From Chloroflexota bacterium (lineage in GTDB: Bacteria > Chloroflexota > UBA11872 > UBA12225), in the NCBI GenBank assembly GCA_009693165.1, contig SHXX01000009.1, positions 1 through 48,255 on the forward strand: a stretch of 48,255 bases of DNA, given 5' to 3'. Made by a program: the position numbers and the translations under genes. Below the pieces are notes generated by a model that ran no database searches, was not told the DNA's origin, and saw only the letters and a list, made by a program, of their open reading frames with translations. Positions 21,701 through 27,381 of the stretch are shown here, piece after piece. Numbering within the stretch: the stretch's first letter is position 1; every line of letters starts with the position of its first letter.

Positions 21701-23636
21701 TTCGTTCAGCGGCACCGTTCGCCCGGGTGATTGACGTGATCGACGGCTGTACGGTGTCTAGGAGATAGGTCTCGCTCGTGACCGACAGCGATGTCGATGC
21801 GAGTTGGTTCCCGCCGGTGTCCACGATGACAGATACCGAGGACAGTGCGAGCCCTATGGTCGCTGATGACCCGCCATTCGCGGTGACACCCGCCAGACTC
21901 ACCGTGACCGTGTGAGACGTTGCGGTTGTCGAACCCGGGGACACCGAGAAAACAACTGGCGTCCCAGTGATGCCACTTCCAGTGACAATCTTGAAGCTGC
22001 TCGTCGCCACACCGGTGACCGCCCGACTGAAGGACACCACAAAGGTGGGACTGGCAGCTCCCGCACCGACACGTGGGTCAGTTGCACCACGCGCAATCGT
22101 TGAGATGACCGGCTCTGCGGGAATGATGACGGGCTGGGGCTGCGTGGCAGCCGCCGAGCCGTCACCGATCTGGCCGGAAGCGTTCGAACCCCAACAATAC
22201 GCCTTGCCGGTCAGCGTAATGCCGCACGCGTGGGATCCGCCAGCACTCAGCTGCGCCCATTTGAGTGAGGTCAGGATGGCTGTCGGAGCCGAACGGTTCT
22301 GGGTGCCACCGTCGCCAATCTGGCCAAATCCTCCAGAACCCCAGCAGTATCCGACATCAGTGTTATCCGTACCGCATGTTGTGTTTCCAGAAGAGGTGAC
22401 GGATTTCCATAGGCGTGTCCCCGATACGGGCGATGGAGAGAGCTGGGTGACCGTCGTCGAGTTCCCGACCTGACCGCTTGAGTTACCGCCCCAGCACGAG
22501 AGGGCGTTCGAGGCGGTGACCCCGCAAGTGTGGTCGGAGCCAGTGGCAATCGGGCTTAGGGCCGCGTTCCCTGAAACTGCCACCGGGGACGATCGCGAAA
22601 CCGTTGTGCCATCTCCCAACTGTCCGGTGGCGTTGAAGCCCCAGCAATAGGTCGCGCCAGACGTCAATTTGCCACACGTGTGGTACTTGCCCACCGAGAT
22701 CAAGGTGAACGGTATGCCACTAAGACCGGTCGTCTGGACAGGGTTTGGCGACAACCGCGACGTCGTCGTGCCGTCACCAAGGGCGTGGTTACTGTTGTCT
22801 CCCCAGCAATGGGCAGTGCCTGTGTTGCTCAGGCCACAGGTGTGACGCACGCCGGCAACCACTGTCGCCCAGGTGATGCCACCCACAACAAGTGTCGGTA
22901 CCAATCGTGATGTCGTCGTTGCGTCGCCCAACTGGCCGTAGGTGTTGCTACCCCAACAGTAGGCCGTGCCCCTCGTGGTGACAGCGCAGGTGTGTTCGAA
23001 CCCGGAACTGAGGACATCCCACCCGGTGCCCGCGACCTCGCCGGTTGGAATTGCAACCGAGACAGGGGTGAGTCGCTTTGTAGTCGTCCCGTCACCGATC
23101 TGGCCCGACCCATTGCTTCCCCAACACCACGCCTCGCCGATCGACGAGACGGCACAGGTATGGCTGAACCCTGCCGAAATGCCTTCAAATGCCGCTTCGA
23201 ATGAGGCTGACGCTGCCCGGACAACGCCACTGCGGGTCCGGCGGACAATCGGTGACGACTGCGATGGCGGCGTAGCGGTTGCACCAACCACGGACATCGT
23301 CGGGGAGGCCATGGCAATCGTCGGTGCTTGTGTAGACGCAGTCGTGGGCGCAATCGTGGCGAAGGAAACTGTTGACGTTGCAGTATGGGCAAGGGCAACC
23401 GACGGGGTTGCAAGACTTTGGCTGGTACGTGACGCCACGACCGTGGAAGTGAACACGAGACCAGACGAAGCGTCGGAGCCCGCAACCGGCACCGAAGCCG
23501 TCGGAAGGGTGGCCGCGCGCATCGGTAACTCGTCGCCAGAAGCGCCCCGCAGTTCAACCGACCCGGCAGCAATCCCGCCAAGCAAGAAAAGCGCGGAAGC
23601 AATCCGGCGGAGGTGGTCGACTGCTTTCCCCGTCAT
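12723..23636 (-). CDS. Giant secreted RCC1-repeat / Ig-like / SH3-like repeat protein
   Basis: One ORF (12723..23762 in the track); ATG at 23636 gives a signal-peptide-like N-terminus (MTGKAVDHLRRIASALFLLGGIAAGSVE). 35 SHTCGxTxxGxxYCWGxNxxGQLGDGT repeats, eight Ig-like units, four C-terminal ATDFGPIG...YAWIDVDAV repeats. Confidence 0.92.
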   Translation of the reverse strand: MTGKAVDHLRRIASALFLLGGIAAGSVELRGASGDELPMRAATLPTASVPVAGSDASSGLVFTSTVVASRTSQSLATPSVALAHTATSTVSFATIAPTTASTQAPTIAMASPTMSVVGATATPPSQSSPIVRRTRSGVVRAASASFEAAFEGISAGFSHTCAVSSIGEAWCWGSNGSGQIGDGTTTKRLTPVSVAIPTGEVAGTGWDVLSSGFEHTCAVTTRGTAYCWGSNTYGQLGDATTTSRLVPTLVVGGITWATVVAGVRHTCGLSNTGTAHCWGDNSNHALGDGTTTSRLSPNPVQTTGLSGIPFTLISVGKYHTCGKLTSGATYCWGFNATGQLGDGTTVSRSSPVAVSGNAALSPIATGSDHTCGVTASNALSCWGGNSSGQVGNSTTVTQLSPSPVSGTRLWKSVTSSGNTTCGTDNTDVGYCWGSGGFGQIGDGGTQNRSAPTAILTSLKWAQLSAGGSHACGITLTGKAYCWGSNASGQIGDGSAAATQPQPVIIPAEPVISTIARGATDPRVGAGAASPTFVVSFSRAVTGVATSSFKIVTGSGITGTPVVFSVSPGSTTATSHTVTVSLAGVTANGGSSATIGLALSSVSVIVDTGGNQLASTSLSVTSETYLLDTVQPSITSITRANGAAERTAGTTEAAFAVTTNEPVTGVSAATFSIVTGSGITSSPTLSVGVAYADVFAGLMHTCGISIDLKGYCWGANGYGQLGNGTATTATSPSAIAAGYTWKGLASGDSHTCGITQAGWAYCWGRNHSGQLGNGTQTDATSPARVSDPAGVPAAQWTAISAGDNHTCGILMGGNTYCWGANASGQLGDTTTSNRNVPTLISGTGWTSISAGSAHTCGQQSTAASCWGVNTFGQVGDGTTVTRNTPTIVSGGRAWQAINVGNSHSCGLTTGGEAYCWGANGSGQLGTATVSAASTPTIVAGGLTWSVIDAGGDQTCALTQGSKLYCWGEASVGQVGGLVSRSQPSLIGGDTTQTRISVGGFHACTIRTSGILDCWGPGTSGQLGSPIAASTRASAVQVSGDRQWSAVAPGRDHTCAIATGGVLNCWGANDEGQVAGASSLLNATPVASSGAVPMSRISSGSSHACSVASASPNLAYCWGTNSDGRLGDGSTINRTSPSVVSGLTGVSSISAGTSHSCATTTGGAVSCWGANSSGQLGDASQASRSTPSPVSGQLAWTSVAAGGAHSCAVTTAGLAYCWGSNADGQVGDGTSGTTRTVPFAVYDSGSTKWATVSAGGRHTCGVTQTGSGSCWGYNASGQLGDGSGTSRTVPTSVSGFQWSSISAGDSHTCGITTAGIGYCWGANGMGQLGDGTTTSRTAPTAVGGNDRWQSIVAGFQHTCGVNSLGKAWCWGTAVNGQVGDGNVSIALLPAVVDRSVATASGSGQTFTVFVNLSGVTGDGAASATFTLGLTSSPGVVDASGNALSPSLSGSRQGYILDNATGVAPSVSSISRVGSASRIDAQTVPSFKVVFSKAVVGVGAGSFYVARGPGIIGMPSVASVTPGVSVATTTFTVSLSTASVTGDGGAGSTIGLGVSPASAVADTVGTALTSSDPTGVNQPFNLDNVRPTLVSIVPKASAGFPAGTLVPTAGVPSPEFAVTYSEAVSGVATGSYVLEAGAGISGTPTITATNVAYASVSSGAGHSCAVTTVGTAYCWGANDRGQLGDGTSVSRTEPVLVAGELVWGSVASGSGFTCGVTTTGKAYCWGANDSGQLGDGTLIDRTSPVAVVSAASWTSVAAGTAHTCAVTASSTYSVAGLAHCWGRNSDGQIGDGTTTVSSVPTAVVTARRWASLSAGGDHTCGLTATVSGTLEGTALCWGANGSGQVGDGTTTGQTAPTTLSVPLTLKAVSAGYRHTCAVTQAGASWCWGLNTSGQLGVGSLSGQTTPTLVNGSISWATVAASGSSAGSHTCGLAQSGAAYCWGANAAGQVGDTTTTLRSSPTAVAGSLTWRSISVGASHTCGITTGLVPNCWGKNETGQLGAGFSAVRPLPADISGGFTWTMLTVGDRHSCGIVGTGTAYCWGDNASGQLGDGTTTSRKLPTRVSGGLAWKAISAGYDHSCGLTVAGIAYCWGSNLEGQIGNGTSGDLNGRSSPTLVSGLLTWSTISAGATHSCGTTTANVAYCWGGNGDGQLGDGSTASRTAPVAVNPLSGQASSTWTTVRAGGSHTCGLTSGTVAACWGANASGQLGDGTRVSRTAPAPVVVSSVGSQPVWMSVSAGGSHSCGLTTGSTIYCWGANETGQIGDATSVAKLSPTVVRSGMSRVDAGQSGTCGVSTSGTGFCWGANATGQIGNGSQVAANTPVSMVAGFGLVTSILPAGSHTCGVTVAGLGSCWGLGSSGQLGDGQNPYLIEPNAVIGATDRMWTVAVGMTAVRGDGGRDATATLKLKANPTRPLSDAAGNLATFAGSSTSTAFIVDTDAPTVTSISRTASPAITRGLTAPSFRVVFSEPVSGVATSSFVARIGSGVVAIPTFATVVADPTTTVSGLSSAYIVTLGLGGVTGVGGSTSSIDIGVAGDAVIKDPFGNALPGTTPTGSVSGYILDTEAPRVTSITRAAGTPALIGAQSAPTFTVTFSEPVNDVATNTFTVATGSSVTGTPTVKSVTPGASSATTTFTVALDLAGTTATGAVSSTLGLDIPGGAMIADSAGNTVTTGTTPTPSDTFTLDTVPPGLTTATPTDGLVEPRINGTNSLTFQVVFTKSVSNVTATAFSVERGPSVSGTPTIAVSGSGSVYSLSVGLGGLSAPGDAGSTLKVRLVSPSPIVDAAGNVLGSGSPYFETTKTLDTVRPEIGSVTRPALVPELTPGTLPVDFIVSMTEPVKNASTDTFMVKTGLGIIGVPTIKTFAPVPGSDTGFAITVSLTGVIGAGDPTSTIGIAVASGAPGTDLAGNPVGPHTGKFALASSNYVLSNRPPGGSGGSDPDPPRVIRVPLPVAPTVELPPTFEPSLSGPAVSPNPGRSTGGLPDAEPVVITAQQQVAFSDALKSAGSAATITLLRVLDELSPNQRSAVTAVVGSVDPSQSRALVSTLASFSPGELATVSNLASTLGLTEMGKVFGALADLAQSGAKVSVAVPDVMKVDADGREILTFSLDEPQASSFFVEGAEVGGASASTVVRRSVVILVRPAQQARIERPKSGNWPSLALPLTYGALAGVVPFVDPPADASAMVFEPAPPKLNEVEQGSLGGGSVVPVAAPFRLTVLATAPDARVAFSMPSLRVPSGQTPAYLHATRDSAGDFIGYLRSPAEFNPSTGRQDWSLAAGEVDRTLFLPVGLQPAFLVNLSGSAHLYSGPDDNATDFGLAAPANTIFPVIGPQVGGRISVYNPVTKGYGWIDAQSVAPSGPPDGEESNRGDVAPAPAPRVTGSDAPSLPATVRTRDPRTRVWSSAHPDATDFGPIGVAPVTYQVLKREANRYYVVNPVSGNYAWIDVDAVDEPGATPSATANASTAPKAPTPPVSSLPEFVRTRDPSTHVWSTPYADATDFGPIGRAPVTYQVLQREANRYYVRNPITRNYAWIDVDAVDVSGPPTTPPPDVQSAETAPATPAPCMSGCAETPRYVRSTDPATHVWSTPYADATDFGPIGRAPVVYQVLEREADRYFVRNPETGNYSWIDVGAVTPVDGEIP
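12738..13790 (-). repeat. Four SH3-like repeats (ATDFGPIGxAPVTYQVLxREANRYYVRNPxTxNYAWIDVDAV)
   Basis: TDFG codons recur near 12860, 13148, 13414 and 13700. The two C-terminal copies are near identical; the most N-terminal copy is divergent (ATDFGLAAPANTIFPVIG...YGWIDAQSV). Confidence 0.85.
16500..18700 (-). repeat. RCC1 cluster 3: 14 repeats
   Basis: CWG signatures near 16588, 16737, 16881, 17045, 17210, 17369, 17519, 17670, 17819, 17980, 18130, 18300, 18468, 18618. Confidence 0.9.
19450..21575 (-). repeat. RCC1 cluster 2: 14 repeats
   Basis: CWG signatures near 19530, 19680, 19828, 19986, 20137, 20287, 20440, 20596, 20738, 20888, 21038, 21182, 21348, 21498. Confidence 0.9.
22130..23195 (-). 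repeat. RCC1 cluster 1: 7 repeats (~150 bp period)
   Basis: CWG codon signatures (ccccagca/ccccaaca on + strand) near 22189, 22338, 22489, 22638, 22800, 22950, 23119. Confidence 0.9.
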
Positions 23637-24175
23637 GTTGGCCTTCAACCCAGAATGATTATTGACAATTCGAAATGACATAAAATTGTTCAACAATGCC
23701 CCACTGCGGCAGCGTGAACCTGTCCTGACCGTGAACGTACCGTGCAGATGGGAATTACGCAAACATCATCGAACTCGAATGATGGTGAACCCATCAATTT
23801 ATCTACTTGCTGGCGGTGCGGCACTTCATTCATCACGGAAAGTCTTGCGTGCCAGTCCGTTCACGCGTCGTCTCGCACGCTTGCACGGACCGATACCAGT
23901 GCGGACCGGGAAGGTGAGGTGGAACGCCAATCATCTGTCACGGCACGGCCTCCGCGCCTGCTTCAAGGAAATCCCGATGCCAACCACTGCGCATCGGGAG
24001 TAGGATGTGCGTACACCAATCAGGAACGAAGTCCAGACGGGCAGGGGGCGCGATGGTGGGCCGGAACGATCCGCACGGGTGGCGACCGGAGTGTCCATGG
24101 GGAGCTGTCTCCCATAGCGCCGTTCGCCTGGCATTTCTTGACGTTCCCGGAGTGTCTGGACCTTCCGCGAACGCG

Positions 24176-24670
24176 ATGGCGGCTACGGGGACAGCCGAAC
24201 CTCCAATTCGCCGGGTAACACGCCTCTCGTGGGCATGCAGCTTCACGGGTGTCCTGATCTTCGTTTCGATCGTGTCGTGGTTGCTTGCGATACACGCCAG
24301 AGTGATCACCGATGGGTCCTCGGGAAGGATCCCGCTTGCATCGGCCCCGGCCGGATTGCTGATCGTCGCCTTGGCGTTCGGGATCGCCACATGGGTGGGT
24401 GATATCCTGCCGGCGTGGATCCAGTCCGACCGACAACCACATGACCCCTCCGTTCCGTTGCAGTTTCCCATCGCCGGGTGGTGCCACGACTGCAGACGCC
24501 AGTTCGTGGATCCCGGGCCTGGAATCCGCACCATGGGGAACCCGTCTCAAGAAGTGCCCAGGTGGGCCGGACGAGTGCCTTTGAACCCAACGGACGGTAG
24601 CGTAGCGGGGCGGTCTGCCACGGACCAAGGACTGGACGCACCAACGCAAGCGGCGAGGGACTTGAACTGA
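24176..24670 (+). CDS. Hypothetical small membrane protein with C-terminal CxxC
   Basis: In ORF 24005..24670: two hydrophobic segments (WACSFTGVLIFVSIVSWLLAI, AGLLIVALAFGIATWVGDILPAW) then GWCHDCRRQF; start uncertain. Confidence 0.4.
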   Translation: MAATGTAEPPIRRVTRLSWACSFTGVLIFVSIVSWLLAIHARVITDGSSGRIPLASAPAGLLIVALAFGIATWVGDILPAWIQSDRQPHDPSVPLQFPIAGWCHDCRRQFVDPGPGIRTMGNPSQEVPRWAGRVPLNPTDGSVAGRSATDQGLDAPTQAARDLN

Positions 24671-24807
24671 ATCACATCACGACCAGTGATCTGACGTGGG
24701 ACAGGCAAGCGGGTAGCACCATCCGCCAACCGATCGACAAGGCGACCAAGACGCGCAGTGGCCCATGGACCCTTCTCCACCAGGCATTGATACCCGTTGG
24801 CCGCGCG

Positions 24808-25215
24808 ATGCCAGAACTAGAACAACGGAACCTTCGCCGGATTGCAAGCGCAAGCCATCCTCTGGGTCGGACTCCCTCTCTCGTGATCCTGGGAGCGCTT
24901 GTTGTCATGATGACTGCGATCGACCGTCCGAACCCTGTGGTAGGGGCGCACACGGACACCCCATTCCCAGTTGCGATCCGGGCCATCGATCCAAGTACAG
25001 CGGAAGTCGCAGTCCCTGGTGCAGGGATCGAACGGGTGAGACTGATCGGGACCGATACCGCGGGACCGGTGGTCCCAGGTCAGGAAACCGGGTGCATGTT
25101 CGACGAAGCGAAGCGGTTCATTCGGACACGGGTGCCGGGTGGGTCGCCGGTCCTGTGGGTCGCCAATCCGACGCAGCCCGACCGTGACGCGGACGGGTGG
25201 CTACTCCGCTTATGA
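24808..25215 (+). CDS. SNase (thermonuclease)-like protein, N-terminal half
   Basis: ERVRLIGTDTAGPVV...GCMFDEAKRFIRTRV...DRDADGWLLRL resembles the SNase N-terminal barrel; stop TGA at 25213-25215. TTG at 24787 is an alternative start. Confidence 0.45.
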   Translation: MPELEQRNLRRIASASHPLGRTPSLVILGALVVMMTAIDRPNPVVGAHTDTPFPVAIRAIDPSTAEVAVPGAGIERVRLIGTDTAGPVVPGQETGCMFDEAKRFIRTRVPGGSPVLWVANPTQPDRDADGWLLRL

Positions 25216-25766
25216 TCGAAACCGGTCCCAATACCCCCCTCATCCCCGGCGCAATCCCCAACCCAATGGTGCGCGCACCAATGGACCTCGGATACCTGCC
25301 TGTCGCCGGCGGGTATGCAAGAGTGCGGCCCCTCCCGAACCCGTCGATGGACACCCCGCAACTGAGGGTTGCCGAAGATAATGCACATGCGGAGGAAAAT
25401 GGGTTCTGGTCACCTGACGCGTGTCGCGGATCCCTAGGTGCGGACGGCACTTCGATGCAGCCGGGCGGTGCTGCAGGGATGGATCCGACGGTTCACCTGC
25501 CACTCACCGTTCCAGCTCTGGAATTGCCACCCGCAATCCGTGCCATCCTCGGCGACAATCCCGCGATTGATGCGTCGCTCGCGCCTGGACGCGCAGCCGT
25601 AGCAACAACGATCGCCGCTGCCAATTCGTCAATGGCAACGACGTTTGCGGTCCTTTCTGCAATCCCGACGATTGCTGCATCCCGCGACGGATCAGGCCGG
25701 CCTGACCCACCGCCAACATTGACCCCACTACCGATTCCGGTTCCGACACCAGATCCGTCAGAGTAG
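25212..25766 (+). CDS. SNase-like C-terminal half plus Ala/Thr/Pro-rich tail
   Basis: ATG at 25212 overlaps the previous TGA (ATGA). DLGYLPVAGGYARVRPLPNPSMDTPQLRVAEDNAHAEENGFWSPDAC resembles the SNase C-terminal LVxxGYAxV...AExxAxxxxxGxW segment. Confidence 0.45.
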   Translation: MIETGPNTPLIPGAIPNPMVRAPMDLGYLPVAGGYARVRPLPNPSMDTPQLRVAEDNAHAEENGFWSPDACRGSLGADGTSMQPGGAAGMDPTVHLPLTVPALELPPAIRAILGDNPAIDASLAPGRAAVATTIAAANSSMATTFAVLSAIPTIAASRDGSGRPDPPPTLTPLPIPVPTPDPSE

Positions 25767-25859
25767 TCCGCCCCCACCGTGGAACTGTTCCAAGGTTTGA
25801 AGCCTAAGGCGAGCGAACGCAACCGGTCTCAGAAGTGCCGGAATGCCGTCGGTGCTGTG

Positions 25860-27233
25860 TCAATCCGCGAGAAGGGATTTGGCAATCGCATTGTGTCGGC
25901 GAATAAGGGCCTCCTCGTCCACCGACTGCACACGACGATCCTTCACGATCACGCGTCCCTCAACAACGGTGGTGTCGACGTCGCCCGGCGAACAGAAGAC
26001 CAGGGCGGCCAACGGGTCGTGGTGTGCCCCGGCATACGCCAACCGGTCAAGTGAGACGCTGAAGAAGTCGGCGCGCTTGCCTCGTTCGAGGGTTCCGATA
26101 TCAGTACGCCCGAGGACCTGTGCGCCTCCGGACGTCGCGAGGCGAAGTGCCTGCCGGGCGGTCATGAGTGTCTCGGCACCGGCACCGGAGGCGCGTCGCA
26201 ATGCCGATGCCAGACGTGCAAGCAGCATCGCTTGTCGCGCCTCTGCAAGGAGGTTGCCTCCATCGTTGCTCGCAGATCCATCGACACCCAATCCAACGGG
26301 GACACCGCGCGCAACGAAATCGCGGATTGGCGCAATGCCCGAAGCCAGTCGCATGTTTGACGTCGGACAGTGGGCAACTCCGGCACCAGCCATCAACGGG
26401 ATCTCATCGGATGCCACGAAGACAGCATGAGCGAACCAGACGTCGGTGCCAACCCATCCGAGATGGTCCATGTAGGCCACCGGTCGCCGACCAAACCGGT
26501 CGATGCAGAACGCCTGTTCATCAATCGTCTCTGCAAGGTGCGTGTGCAGGCGTACGCCATATGCGCGCGCGAGACGGGCGGATTCGCGCATCAGGTCCCC
26601 CGTGACGCTGAAGGGCGAACATGGAGCCACCACAATCCGTGACAACGCGCCCGGTGTGGGATCGTGCCACGTTTCGATCAGGCGACTGGTGTCCCGAAGG
26701 ATCGATTCCTCATCCTCCACCACGTCATCTGGCGGCAGGCCTCCGTTGGATCGCCCAAGCGACATGCTTCCTCTCGATGCATGGAGACGAATGCCAACTT
26801 CACGGGCGGCGACGATCTGATCGTCGAGACGGCACCCGTTCGGGAACAGATAGAGATGGTCTGACGCGGTTGTGCACCCACTGCGCGCAAGTTCCATGAG
26901 GCCGACTTGGGTGGAGACGGCTACCGCTTCGGGTGTCAGGCGCCCCCAGATCGGATAGAGGGTGCGCAGCCAGTTGAACAAGTCAACATCCTGAGCGCCA
27001 GGCACGGCGCGGGTAAGCGACTGGTAGAGGTGGTGGTGCGTGTTGACCAAGCCCGGGGCTACGACGTGTCCCCGAAGATCCAGGACGGTGTCCGCGGTAT
27101 CCGGAAGATCCGCGGTTCGGCCGACCAGCTCAATCACCCCATCACGGGCAAACAGGCCGCCATCCGGAAACTCGGTTCCCGATGCGTCCATGGTGGCAAG
27201 GACAGTCGCGTGCCGAACGAGGAGCGTCTTCAT
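25860..27233 (-). CDS. Amidohydrolase, 8-oxoguanine deaminase / AtzB-TrzA-like
   Basis: MKTLLVRHATVLATMD...APGLVNTHHHLYQSLTRAVP, SPFSVT, HTHLAET, HCPTSNMRLASGIAPI, GLGVDGSASNDGGNLLAEARQAMLLARL. Confidence 0.85.
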   Translation of the reverse strand: MKTLLVRHATVLATMDASGTEFPDGGLFARDGVIELVGRTADLPDTADTVLDLRGHVVAPGLVNTHHHLYQSLTRAVPGAQDVDLFNWLRTLYPIWGRLTPEAVAVSTQVGLMELARSGCTTASDHLYLFPNGCRLDDQIVAAREVGIRLHASRGSMSLGRSNGGLPPDDVVEDEESILRDTSRLIETWHDPTPGALSRIVVAPCSPFSVTGDLMRESARLARAYGVRLHTHLAETIDEQAFCIDRFGRRPVAYMDHLGWVGTDVWFAHAVFVASDEIPLMAGAGVAHCPTSNMRLASGIAPIRDFVARGVPVGLGVDGSASNDGGNLLAEARQAMLLARLASALRRASGAGAETLMTARQALRLATSGGAQVLGRTDIGTLERGKRADFFSVSLDRLAYAGAHHDPLAALVFCSPGDVDTTVVEGRVIVKDRRVQSVDEEALIRRHNAIAKSLLAD

Positions 27234-27335
27234 GCGATGAATTGTGCTGGGAATGCGCTCGGTTGTGAGGCGCGCCCGCATCGCCGCCAGTCGGTCATTG
27301 ACCCGCACAACCACAACGACCGACTACACTGCCAT

Positions 27336-27355
27336 CGCCCGCCGTAGGGCGGGCG
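27336..27355. repeat. GC-rich 8-4-8 inverted repeat in divergent intergenic region
   Basis: CGCCCGCC-GTAG-GGCGGGCG, 26 nt upstream of the ATG at 27382. Confidence 0.5.
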
Positions 27356-27381
27356 CTCATTCGATGAGAAGGACGACACTG

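Noticed and set aside
12723-23200. Regular ~150-bp periodicity that could suggest a CRISPR or satellite array
   Set aside because: It is in frame throughout one long ORF and is explained by ~50-aa RCC1 repeats; units diverge at the DNA level and have no spacer structure.
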